Origin: JBEKLJ01 sp050010255
GTDB taxonomy: Bacteria > Acidobacteriota > Terriglobia > Bryobacterales > Bryobacteraceae
NCBI GenBank assembly: GCA_050010255.1
Contig: JBEKLJ010000005.1
Location: 1-36,330 of the forward strand
Length of the DNA stretch: 36,330 nucleotides
Direction: 5' to 3'
The notes under the pieces are model-generated. The model was not told where the DNA came from. It saw nothing but the letters and a program-made list of their open reading frames with translations, and ran no database searches. A program made the translations under genes and the position numbers. Below, piece after piece: positions 1-7,528 of the stretch; position 1 is the stretch's first letter; each line of letters begins with the position of its first letter.

Positions 1-2
1 AG

Positions 3-287
3 ACCTGGACGCCGCCGGACCTCGAGCACCAGCGGCACTCCTGGGAGGGCGCGGTCATCGCCAAGACGCCCGGCACGCTCACCATGCGCGAAGCGATGTA
101 CTACTCGCTGTCGCTGCCGGTCAGCACCGTCATCATCGGCTGCGACTCAATCCAGCAGCTTGAAGAGAACCTCGCCCTCGCACGCGATTTCACGCCGCTC
201 AGCGAACAGCAGATGGCTGCCCTCGCCGACCGCGCCCAACCGGTGTCGAAGCAGGCGCTCTTCTTCCGGTTTGTGAGCCGCGGCTAG
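3..287 (+). CDS. Aldo/keto reductase, C-terminal fragment (gene enters from the left edge)
   Basis: About 94 codons are open from base 3 to the TAG at 285-287; the beginning lies outside the window. The segment reads WEGAVIAKTPGTLTMREAMYY, then VSTVIIGCDSIQQLEENLALA and a final helical stretch. The pattern V-x-x-V-I-I-G-(x)3-(I/V)-x-Q-L-x-E-N is typical of the last barrel strand and C-terminal helix of aldo/keto reductases, where it contacts the NADP(H) phosphate. The catalytic Tyr/Lys/Asp/His residues would be in the missing part, so activity and substrate cannot be judged. The next gene starts more than 220 bases downstream behind its own promoter-like site, so this gene probably ends its own transcription unit. 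The family call is fairly firm; the exact member is unknown. Confidence 0.8.
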   Translation, partial: TWTPPDLEHQRHSWEGAVIAKTPGTLTMREAMYYSLSLPVSTVIIGCDSIQQLEENLALARDFTPLSEQQMAALADRAQPVSKQALFFRFVSRG

Positions 288-389
288 CCCGCCTCGTATC
301 CACGGGCTCATCGCGCGCCGCAGTAGATGTTGTGTACTACTATCCTGCGGTTTCTTGTTCCGGCGCGACGATTTTCAGGCGGTTTGGTT

Positions 390-421
390 GCGGCTATGCC
401 GCGCTGTGAGAAGATCGGGCT
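390..421 (+). repeat. Hairpin plus TGTGAGAAGATCGGGCT motif, single copy of a dispersed repeat
   Basis: A small hairpin GCGGC-TAT-GCCGC (390-402) is followed by TGTGAGAAGATCGGGCT (405-421). The same 17-mer with one change (TGTGAGAAGGTCGGGCT) forms the right arm of the inverted repeat at 9757-9774, and its complement forms the left arm at 9600-9617. Two unrelated intergenic sites sharing this string suggests a dispersed intergenic repeat. Function unknown. Confidence 0.5.
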
Positions 422-469
422 GGAAACTCCCCATGATAGCGGGACTACGGCTCGGCCGGCCGGCTGGGA

Positions 470-497
470 TTGCCGGGGCCTGCGCCGGTGCTACAAT
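470..497 (+). promoter_or_regulatory. Sigma-70-like promoter before the DUF721 gene
   Basis: TTGCCG (470-475) and TACAAT (492-497) are separated by 16 bases and lie just upstream of the ATG at 511. The -10 box matches 5 of 6 consensus bases and the -35 box 4 of 6. A start about 7 bases after the -10 would leave only a short leader. Inferred from sequence alone. Confidence 0.4.
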
Positions 498-510
498 AGC
501 CGTTCAATCC

Positions 511-906
511 ATGGAGAGGGCCGGCAGAGTCCTGCGCAAGCTCAGCGTTCCGGGAGGATGCCCCGAGCCGGAGGCCATGGCGCGCGCGGCCTGGGCGCCG
601 GCCGTCGGCAAGCGCATAGCAGCGCGCACCCGCGCGGTCGGCTTCTCGAACGGCTGCCTCCTCGTCGAGGTCACCGACCCGGTCTGGCTGCCTCAGCTCG
701 AGACCATGCGGGCCCAGATCCTGCCGCGCTTGCAGGAGATCGCCGGCCAGGAGACGGTTCGCGCCCTCCGCTTCCGCGAAGGCCTGCCACGCATCGAGCC
801 CCGGCGGGCCGCCGGCGCCCGCGCCCGGCAGGACGAGGCCGACGGCATCGAGGATCCCGTCCTGCGGCGGCTTTACAGAGCGTCGCGCTCCCGGTCGCTG
901 GCCTGA
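511..906 (+). CDS. DUF721 / DciA-like protein
   Basis: 131 residues from ATG 511 (MERAGRVLRKLSV). The fold region reads MARAAWAPAVGKRIAARTRAV, GFSNGCLLVEVTDPVWLPQLE, then M(R)xQILPRLQE; the W-x-x-(A/V)-V-G pattern and the 'L-x-V-x-(x)3-W-x-x-(Q/E)-L' pattern are the signature of DUF721. Characterised DUF721 members (DciA) load or recruit the replicative helicase DnaB; shorter family members are of less certain role. A longer reading frame begins at 355, but the family homology starts only at the ATG at 511, which follows a promoter-like TACAAT box, so I chose that start. The tail (from about residue 95) is Arg/Ala-rich and probably disordered. gatC begins 10 bases after the stop codon, so co-transcription with gatCA is likely. 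Confidence 0.7.
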   Translation: MERAGRVLRKLSVPGGCPEPEAMARAAWAPAVGKRIAARTRAVGFSNGCLLVEVTDPVWLPQLETMRAQILPRLQEIAGQETVRALRFREGLPRIEPRRAAGARARQDEADGIEDPVLRRLYRASRSRSLA

Positions 907-916
907 CGGAGGAAAC

Positions 917-1216
917 GTGAAGCTGACCGAAGAGCAGGTCCGGCATGTCGCCGACCTGGCCAACCTGCGGCTGACCGACGAAGAGGTGGCCCGCATGGCC
1001 GGGGAGCTTGGCGAAGTGCTCACCCACATGGAGAAGCTCAACGAGCTGGATACGACCAGCGTCGAGCCCATGGCGCAGATCCTCTATGAGGCGGAGGAGA
1101 CCGCCACGCTGCGCGAGGACGTCGAGCGACCCGGGCTCGGCAGCCAGGTGGCGCTCGCCAGCGCGCCCTCCGCCAGCGCGGAGTTCTTCAAGGTCCCCAA
1201 GGTGATCGAACGGTGA
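917..1216 (+). CDS. gatC: Glutamyl/aspartyl-tRNA amidotransferase subunit C
   Basis: 99 residues from GTG 917, preceded by a good ribosome site (GGAGG at 909-913). The protein shows the GatC pattern: 'VRHVADLANLRLTDEEV', 'LxxVLTHMEKLNELDTT', 'VEPMAQ', then 'LREDVERPG', which is the conserved belt that wraps around GatA. GatC stabilises the GatCAB complex that converts Glu-tRNA(Gln) and Asp-tRNA(Asn) to the amidated forms in the cytoplasm. The stop TGA overlaps the GTG start of gatA (GTGA at 1213-1216), so the two subunits are translationally coupled. Length is normal for the family. gatB is not adjacent and must be elsewhere in the genome. Confidence 0.95.
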   Translation: MKLTEEQVRHVADLANLRLTDEEVARMAGELGEVLTHMEKLNELDTTSVEPMAQILYEAEETATLREDVERPGLGSQVALASAPSASAEFFKVPKVIER

Positions 1217-2664
1217 GCGCGGGCGCCGATATCCCCAGCCTGACCATCCGGCAGGTCAAGGAGGGCCTGGCCGCCGGCCGCTTCAGCGCCGTCGAGCTGG
1301 CGCGGGAAGCCCTGCGCTTCGCCGAGGCCGAGAATCCGAAGACAAACGCCTACCTGCACTTCTGCCCGGAGCGCGCGCTCACCGCGGCGCGAAAGGTGGA
1401 TGAGAAGCTGGCCAGAGGAGAGGACCTTGGCCCCTTGGCCGGCGTCCCCGTCGCGGTGAAGGACGTCATCCTCACCCAGGGCGTGCGCACTACCGCCGGC
1501 TCGAAGCTGCTGGCAGACTACATCGCGCCCTACGACGCCACCGCGGTAATCCGCCTGGAGCAGGCCGGCGGCGTCATCCTCGGCAAGACCAACTGCGACG
1601 AGTTCGCCATGGGCTCCTCGACCGAGAACTCGGCCTTCGGGCCGGTGCGCAACCCGGTGGCCCTGGACCGCGTGCCCGGCGGCTCTAGCGGCGGCTCCGG
1701 CGCCAGCGTGGCGCAGGGAACGGCGGTAGTGGCGCTAGGCTCCGACACCGGCGGCTCGATCCGCCAGCCGGCTTCGTTTTGCGGCGTGGTCGGCGTGACG
1801 CCCACCTACGGCCGGGTCTCCCGCTACGGTTTGATCGCCTTCGCCAGTTCGCTAGACCACATCGGCCCCTTGGCGCGCAACGTCCACGACGCGGCGCTGC
1901 TGCTCCAGGTGATCGCCGGCCGCGACGCCAGCGACGCCACCTCGGCCTTCGCCCCCGTGCCCGACTACACCGCCCTGCTCGACGGAAACGTTCGCGGCGC
2001 CAGGATCGGGCTCCCGAAGGAGTACTTCCGGGGCCTGGCCAGCGAGACCGGCGACCTCATCCTGGCCGGCGTCGAGAGGCTCAAGAAGCTCGGCTGCGAG
2101 GTGCGGGAGATCAGCCTCCCTCACACCGAGTACGCCATCGGAGCGTACTACATCATCTGCACGGCCGAGGCCAGCTCCAACCTGGCCCGCTACGATGGCG
2201 TGCGTTACACCTACCGTTCGCCCGCCTCCGAGACGCTCAGCGACATGTACCGCAACACGCGCGGCGAGGGCTTCGGCGCCGAGTGCAAGCGCCGCATCAT
2301 GCTCGGCACCTACGTCCTCAGCGCGGGCTACTACGACGCCTACTACCTGAAGGCCCAGCGGGTCCGCAACCTCATCGCCCGCGACTTCTCCGAGGCATTC
2401 AAGCAGGTGGACGCCATCCTCGCGCCGGTCTCGCCCTTCCCGGCGTTCAAACTGGGAGAGAAGCTCGACGACCCGCTGGAGATGTACCTTTCGGACATCT
2501 ACACCATCACGGGCTCGCTAGCCGGCATACCGTGCATGAGCGTGCCCTGCGGCGACACCGCAGCCGGCCTGCCGGTGGGGATGCAGATCCTGACGAACCA
2601 TTTCAATGAGGCGGGCATGTTCCGCCTGGCGGACGCCTTGGAGAGGTGCGCGGGACGATTCTGA
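1213..2664 (+). CDS. gatA: Glutamyl/aspartyl-tRNA amidotransferase subunit A
   Basis: 483 residues from GTG 1213, overlapping the gatC stop codon. This is the amidase subunit that releases ammonia from glutamine and passes it to GatB. The amidase-signature catalytic triad is visible: Lys83 (in GVPVAVKDV), cis-Ser158 (in GGSSGGSGAS) and nucleophile Ser182 (in SDTGGSIRQPA). The motifs 'GKTNCDEFAMGSSTENSAFG' and 'TPTYGRVSRYGL' match GatA rather than other amidases. The C-terminal half holds 'RIMLGTYVLSAGYYDAYY' and 'GxxxGMQIL', also typical. Length is normal. The gene ends 57 bases before the superoxide dismutase start; no clear terminator is visible between them. Confidence 0.96.
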   Translation: MSAGADIPSLTIRQVKEGLAAGRFSAVELAREALRFAEAENPKTNAYLHFCPERALTAARKVDEKLARGEDLGPLAGVPVAVKDVILTQGVRTTAGSKLLADYIAPYDATAVIRLEQAGGVILGKTNCDEFAMGSSTENSAFGPVRNPVALDRVPGGSSGGSGASVAQGTAVVALGSDTGGSIRQPASFCGVVGVTPTYGRVSRYGLIAFASSLDHIGPLARNVHDAALLLQVIAGRDASDATSAFAPVPDYTALLDGNVRGARIGLPKEYFRGLASETGDLILAGVERLKKLGCEVREISLPHTEYAIGAYYIICTAEASSNLARYDGVRYTYRSPASETLSDMYRNTRGEGFGAECKRRIMLGTYVLSAGYYDAYYLKAQRVRNLIARDFSEAFKQVDAILAPVSPFPAFKLGEKLDDPLEMYLSDIYTITGSLAGIPCMSVPCGDTAAGLPVGMQILTNHFNEAGMFRLADALERCAGRF

Positions 2665-2721
2665 TCGGCCCTGCAACCTTTGGGCTGCGATTTCATCTAT
2701 TCAGTGGGGAAACCAAACAAG

Positions 2722-3336
2722 ATGGCACACAAACTCGAAGCCAGGAAGTTCGACTCGATCATGCGGGACCTGGACGGAATATCGGCCCGCACCATGACCG
2801 AGCACTACAAGCTCTATCAGGGCTACGTCAACAAATACAACGAGATCATGGGCAAGCTCGAGGCCGTGGACCGCGGCCCGGCCAACCAGGTCTTCAGCGA
2901 CTTCCGCTCGCTCAAGGTGGACCTGTCGTTTGCCATCGGCGGCGTCAAGCACCATGAGATCTACTTCGGCCACCTGGGCGGCAAGGGCGGCGAGCCGCCG
3001 GCCGAGATCAAGCGGCAGCTAGAGAAGGACTTCGGCTCGGTCGAGAAGTGGCTCGCGGACCTGAAGGCCACCGGCATGGCCTCGCGCGGCTGGGCCTTCA
3101 CGGCCTGGGACCGGGACTGGGGCTACCTGTTCAACTACGCCGGCGACTCGCAGAATACCTTCCCGGTCTGGAACGCGACGCCGATCGTGGCCCTGGACGT
3201 CTACGAGCACGCCTACTACCTGGATTACGGCACGGCCCGCGCCGCCTACATCGACACGTTCTTCAAGAACCTGAGCTGGGAGGCCATCGGCGGGAACCTG
3301 GAGCGCGCCCAGGGCGGCCGCGCCTCGCACGCGTAA
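2722..3336 (+). CDS. Fe/Mn-family superoxide dismutase (divergent subgroup)
   Basis: 204 residues from ATG 2722 (MAHKLEARKFDSI); an upstream in-frame TTG at 2680 would add 14 unrelated residues and overlaps no ribosome site, so I prefer the ATG. The enzyme dismutates superoxide to peroxide and oxygen. Metal ligands can be placed at His28, His78 (GGVKHH), Asp159 and His163 (LDVYEHAYYLDY), and the second-shell Tyr at Tyr35 (YQGYVNKYN). Compared with classical SodA/SodB, the His-to-Tyr spacing is one residue shorter, the usual His30/His31 positions read Leu-Tyr, and the family GGH-x-NH is GGV-K-HH. No signal peptide is seen, so it is probably cytoplasmic. Metal preference cannot be read from the sequence. 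A strong hairpin follows at 3384-3412. Confidence 0.9.
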   Translation: MAHKLEARKFDSIMRDLDGISARTMTEHYKLYQGYVNKYNEIMGKLEAVDRGPANQVFSDFRSLKVDLSFAIGGVKHHEIYFGHLGGKGGEPPAEIKRQLEKDFGSVEKWLADLKATGMASRGWAFTAWDRDWGYLFNYAGDSQNTFPVWNATPIVALDVYEHAYYLDYGTARAAYIDTFFKNLSWEAIGGNLERAQGGRASHA

Positions 3337-3383
3337 GGGAACTGTGAAGTAGTTCGGGGGTACTCCGGGCTCAGCGCCACAGT

Positions 3384-3412
3384 CAGCCACCGGCCGGGCG
3401 CGCCGGTGGCTG
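3384..3412 (+). terminator. Hairpin terminator after the superoxide dismutase gene
   Basis: CAGCCACCGG (3384-3393) and CCGGTGGCTG (3403-3412) form a perfect 10-base stem with a 9-base loop, about 50 bases after the dismutase stop codon. No T-run follows, so a purely intrinsic mechanism is uncertain, but a structural transcription end is plausible. Confidence 0.5.
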
Positions 3413-3547
3413 GCCCGTGCTTCCGGCTGGCCTTCAGTTCCTGCTGTATCCGCTCCGGCAGAGTGAGCATGATCAGGGGCTTTGAGCCCGCTCCCAGTTG
3501 CCCGTTTGGCCTCTGGAATGCTACTGTCTTTTGAGTACTTAGGTTTC

Positions 3548-3558
3548 GAATGAGTACT
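3548..3558 (+). promoter_or_regulatory. GAGTACT direct repeat and CGAATGAGTACT motif at the start of the DUF2334 gene
   Basis: TGAGTACTT occurs twice, with its GAGTACT core at 3533-3539 and 3552-3558 (19-base spacing). The second copy is part of CGAATGAGTACT, which resembles motifs at 14951-14962, 14979-14990 and, on the minus strand, 30197-30208. It overlaps the ATG at 3550, an odd place for an operator. Regulatory meaning is only a suggestion. Confidence 0.25.
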
Positions 3559-6500
3559 TTCCCGCGCCAGAGGTTTCCCCGGGTTGGCACGTCAGCGCGC
3601 AGGGCGGCACGATTCGCCATTCTGCTCACGGCGCTCGCCGCCGGCCTGCCCGCACAGACCAAACCAGGCACGCCGCGGGACGTCGCCATCCTCTACGACG
3701 GGCCCACGGGAACCCAGGCCAAGGGGTACATCCACGCGCTGTTCATCGAGAACCTCCTCGGCCACTTCGGCTTGAGCGGCGAAGTCATCCCCATCACGAA
3801 GTACCAGCCGGGGCAGCTCCAGCGCTATCGGGCGGCGTTCTTCGTCGGCGTCTACCTGGGCACAGAGCTCCCGAAGGGCTTTGTCGAGGACGTCCGGGCC
3901 TACGGCGGGCCGTTCTGCTGGCTGGGCCAGCACGTCGAACACCTGCTGAGCCTGCCCGGTGCGCGCCAGCAATACGGCTTCCGGTACATCGACTACAACC
4001 GCACCGCGGGCGCCACGCGGGTCATGTACAAGAACACGTTGCTGGACAAGGGCGAGCCGGACCTGAACTTCGTCGCGGTCGAGTCCAGGTCGGTCGAGGT
4101 GGTGGCCACGGCGCTGACCCCGGACCAGGCTTCGCATCCCTACGCCCTGCACCGCGGCCGCTTCTGGTACTTCGCCGACAGCCCGTTTGCCTACGTCGAG
4201 GAGACCAGCCATTACCTGGCTTTTTGCGACCTGCTGCACGATATCCTTGAGATCCAGCACCCGGCGGATCAGCGCGCGCTGGTGCGCATCGAGGACGTGA
4301 GCATCGATGACGATCCGGTGGACCTGAAGCGCGTCTCGGACCTGCTGGCAGGCGATAACGTCCCCTTCCAGATCGCGCTCATTCCGGTCTTCCGGAATCC
4401 GGCGCGGGAGCTGGAGGTCAGGTTGACGGACCGCCGCTCGTTCACCGATTCGGTGCACTACATGATCTCGCGCGGCGGCACGCCGATAATGCACGGCGTG
4501 ACGCACCAGTACCGCACGCAAAGCGGCGACGACTACGAGTTCTGGGACGACTCCGGCGACCGCCCGGTCTCCGGCGATTCGGCGGAGTTCGTCATGCACC
4601 GCCTGGAACTGGGGCTGTCGGAGTGTTTCGCCACCGGCATCTATCCGGTGGCGTTCGAGACGCCGCACTATGGCGCCTCGGCGATCGACTACCGCACCAT
4701 GCGGCGCGTCTTTACGCTTTTCTACGACCGCACGATGTCCACGCCCACCCTGAACTCGCTGCAGTACTTCCCCTACCCGGTGGTGGACATTTGGGGACGG
4801 TTCATCGTGCCCGAGAACCTGGGCTACGTGCCGCAGGAGAAGCCGTCGGCGGAGCCGGTGATTGACGCCGCGCGCAGATTGCGCGTGGTACGCGACGGCA
4901 TCGCCTCGTTCTACTTCCACTCCTTCATGAAGGTCGAGCTGCTGGAGGAGATCATCCGCAGCCTCCGCGGCATGGGCTACCGGTTCATCTCGATCCGCGA
5001 GTTCCCGAGCGAAGTGAACTACCAGGGCCACTACGTGGTGCGGACCGCCTCCGGGGAAGCGCACCTGGCGCCGCAGGGCGAGTTCTGGCGCCTGCGGCTC
5101 TACGACCGGAGCGGAAACCTGGAGGAGACGCGCCTGTCGGAAACGCGCCAGACCGGGCCGGTCAGTGTCGCGGTCAGCGTGCCCCAGGGCGGCTGGGCGG
5201 CGCTGGATTGCATCCGGGACAAGCCCGTGGAGCGGGCCGAGCCCACGTTCAGCGCGCGGATTCAGCAGTGGTGGAGCCAGCTGTTCGCCTCCGAGCGGGC
5301 GCCGGCGGGCCACGCGTTCGTCTCGTCCAGGAAGGCCTGGCTGCTGTGGCTGGACAAGACGCCGCCGCCGGACACGCGGGACCTGGAAAGCTACCGCGCC
5401 GTGCTCGACACCTTCGGCTACGAGGTGCGCGTGGTCAAGGTGGCCGACTTCACCCAGGCGCCCGCGGATGCCACGACCATTGTCTTCGTGCCGCAGGCCT
5501 GCGGCGCACGGCTGGCCCCGCGCCAGATCGAGGAGCTGCTGCGGTACCTGTCCTCGGGCGGACGGGTGGTCCTGGAGGGGCGGTTGAACTGGCTCGACAA
5601 GCTCGGCTTCCACTGGGAGGGTCGGTATGTAACCGCGTCCACGGTCAGCGACCAGGTTTACCCGGAGATGTCGCTGCGCTGGCGGCCGGAAGACAAGATC
5701 GAGCGCTTCACGGCGCCCGAAGGCGTCCGCGAGCTGATGACCGAACCCGAGAGCGGCCAGACGCTGGCGCTGTCCGGCAGTTACGGCTCCGGCCAGTACG
5801 TGTATCTGGCGACGCGCCTGGATCCGCACACCAGCGACGGCACCAGCCACTATCCGTACTTCCCCAGGTACCTGACCGAGGCTTTCGGGGCCAACACTTC
5901 ACTGCGAACGCCGCGCTTGGAGGCGTACTTCGACCCCAGCTACCGGCCCGGCGCGGACTACAACCGTCTGGCGGCGCATTGGCGCCGCTCCGGCATCCGC
6001 GTGATCTACGCCGCGGCCTGGATTGTTTACCCGTGGTACTCGTTCAAATACGACGAGTTCGTGCGCGCCTGCCATCGCAATGGCGTCTCCGTATATGCCT
6101 GGTTCATCTTCCCCGCGGTCACGCCGAAGATGTGGGAGGACCACCCGGAGTGGCGCGAGAAAGCGGCCAGCGGCGCCGACGGCCGCGTGGGCTGGCGCCC
6201 CCTGATGAATTTCCAGAATCCGGCCTGCTACCGCGCGGCCATGGACTGGATGAAGGCGCAGCTCGCCTCCGCCGAGTGGGACGGCGTCAACATCAGCGAG
6301 CTGAACTACGACGCGGACTTCAAGGACTACCTCAAGCCCGAGCACTTCGTCCCCATGAACGCCGAGGTGCGCGCGGACTTTCGCAGGCGCGGCGGCTTCG
6401 ACCCGGAGCTGCTGTTCCAGCCCGGCTCCCCCTATTACCACCGGAGCAACCCGGGGGCGCTCCAGAAGTTCCTCCGCTATCGCGAGAACATCGTCACGGA

Positions 6501-7527
6501 GTGGCACCGCCGCGTGCTCGGCGAACTGGAGCCGATCCGCCGCGCCAGGAACTGGGAGGTCGTCGTCACCGCGATGGACAGCCTGCACAGCCGCTACGTC
6601 CGCCCGGCGCTGGGGGTCGATTCCAGACGCATCATCGGACTGATGAAGGAGTTCAACTTCACGCTCCAGGTGGAAGACCCGGCCGAGTACTGGATGCAGC
6701 CGCCGGACCGCTACCGGCGCTTCGCGCAGACTTACCTGAAGCTGGTGAAGGACCCGCGGCGCCTGATGTTCGACGTCAACGTGGTGGTGGACCGCGATAT
6801 TGGAAGCACGTTCCTGCCCTCATTTACCGCCACCGGCGTGGAGCTGGCGCGCACCGTCGTGGCCGCCGCCTCGGCCAGCGGCCGGGTGGCCATCTACGCC
6901 GAGCACACCGTGCCCCCCCAGGACTGGCCTCTCCTGCGCATGGCCCTGACCCGCGACGCGGAGCTGAGCCCGGGCACGCGTGAATGGAAGGTCAACAGCA
7001 GGGTGCCGGTGATGCTCACCCCCTCCGAGGACCGCGACTATTATCTGGACGGCCGGCTCTGGCCCGCGGTCTCCATCGACGGCCTGCTGGCGCCGCCCGG
7101 GCGGCACTGGATCTCGATCGACCGGCCCTGGCATCACTTCCTGGACCCGGGGACGCTCCCGGCGCGTCTGCTGAGCCTGAGCGGCGACCTGCTGGATGCC
7201 CGCGTGCTCCCCACCGGCCTGGTCTTCCGGTACTGGAGCCCCGGCCGCGCGGTGGTCGTCGTCAACCAGCGGCCCCTCGAGGTGCGCATCGACGGCCGCC
7301 TGACCCCGACGCCCGCGGAACCGGCTGGCAGCGGCTGGACGATGAGCCTCCCCGCCGGTGATCACTGGGTCGCCCTCACCACGAACACCAACGCGGGCGT
7401 GGCCGTGAGTTTGTGGGGCTGGGCGTCGGCCTCGGCCATCAACGCCTTTGGTACACTTGCCACGGTGCTGATGGTTCTGATTTATTTCGAAGTCCGACTC
7501 CGGCGCCTCATCCGCCGGCGCGCCTGA
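3550..7527 (+). CDS. Exported multidomain polysaccharide-modifying protein (DUF2334 deacetylase-like + glycosidase-like, C-terminal membrane anchor)
   Basis: 1325 residues from ATG 3550. An Arg-rich N-terminus and hydrophobic stretch ending near 'AGLPAQ' (about 20-36) form a signal peptide. Residues about 42-490 look like DUF2334, a polysaccharide-deacetylase-fold family: RIEDVSIDDD (246-255) can supply the metal-binding Asp, H315-x3-H319 (MHGVTHQ) the two His ligands, and ETPHYGAS lies near 370. Residues about 596-770 resemble a Rossmann/ThuA-like class I amidotransferase fold ('TIVFVPQACGARL', 'YLSSGGRVVLEG') without a Cys nucleophile that I can see. Residues about 786-1130 look like a TIM-barrel glycosidase of the GHL type, with DGVNISELNYD (911-921; Glu917 a candidate acid) and MDSLHSRY near 1009. 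A membrane helix (about 1298-1316) and a basic tail end the protein. The GT2 gene starts one base after the stop. Domain order resembles PgaB (deacetylase plus glycosidase); substrate unknown. Confidence 0.7.
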   Translation: MSTFPRQRFPRVGTSARRAARFAILLTALAAGLPAQTKPGTPRDVAILYDGPTGTQAKGYIHALFIENLLGHFGLSGEVIPITKYQPGQLQRYRAAFFVGVYLGTELPKGFVEDVRAYGGPFCWLGQHVEHLLSLPGARQQYGFRYIDYNRTAGATRVMYKNTLLDKGEPDLNFVAVESRSVEVVATALTPDQASHPYALHRGRFWYFADSPFAYVEETSHYLAFCDLLHDILEIQHPADQRALVRIEDVSIDDDPVDLKRVSDLLAGDNVPFQIALIPVFRNPARELEVRLTDRRSFTDSVHYMISRGGTPIMHGVTHQYRTQSGDDYEFWDDSGDRPVSGDSAEFVMHRLELGLSECFATGIYPVAFETPHYGASAIDYRTMRRVFTLFYDRTMSTPTLNSLQYFPYPVVDIWGRFIVPENLGYVPQEKPSAEPVIDAARRLRVVRDGIASFYFHSFMKVELLEEIIRSLRGMGYRFISIREFPSEVNYQGHYVVRTASGEAHLAPQGEFWRLRLYDRSGNLEETRLSETRQTGPVSVAVSVPQGGWAALDCIRDKPVERAEPTFSARIQQWWSQLFASERAPAGHAFVSSRKAWLLWLDKTPPPDTRDLESYRAVLDTFGYEVRVVKVADFTQAPADATTIVFVPQACGARLAPRQIEELLRYLSSGGRVVLEGRLNWLDKLGFHWEGRYVTASTVSDQVYPEMSLRWRPEDKIERFTAPEGVRELMTEPESGQTLALSGSYGSGQYVYLATRLDPHTSDGTSHYPYFPRYLTEAFGANTSLRTPRLEAYFDPSYRPGADYNRLAAHWRRSGIRVIYAAAWIVYPWYSFKYDEFVRACHRNGVSVYAWFIFPAVTPKMWEDHPEWREKAASGADGRVGWRPLMNFQNPACYRAAMDWMKAQLASAEWDGVNISELNYDADFKDYLKPEHFVPMNAEVRADFRRRGGFDPELLFQPGSPYYHRSNPGALQKFLRYRENIVTEWHRRVLGELEPIRRARNWEVVVTAMDSLHSRYVRPALGVDSRRIIGLMKEFNFTLQVEDPAEYWMQPPDRYRRFAQTYLKLVKDPRRLMFDVNVVVDRDIGSTFLPSFTATGVELARTVVAAASASGRVAIYAEHTVPPQDWPLLRMALTRDAELSPGTREWKVNSRVPVMLTPSEDRDYYLDGRLWPAVSIDGLLAPPGRHWISIDRPWHHFLDPGTLPARLLSLSGDLLDARVLPTGLVFRYWSPGRAVVVVNQRPLEVRIDGRLTPTPAEPAGSGWTMSLPAGDHWVALTTNTNAGVAVSLWGWASASAINAFGTLATVLMVLIYFEVRLRRLIRRRA

Positions 7528-7528
7528 C

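Noticed and set aside
355..510. Longer start of the DUF721 protein
   Set aside because: The extra 52 residues show no similarity, and the promoter-like TACAAT box lies within them.
3592..5850. A 752-codon frame on the minus strand inside the DUF2334 gene
   Set aside because: It is antisense to a strongly supported protein, has no recognisable domain and shows Arg/Pro/Ala-rich composition typical of a shadow in G+C-rich DNA.
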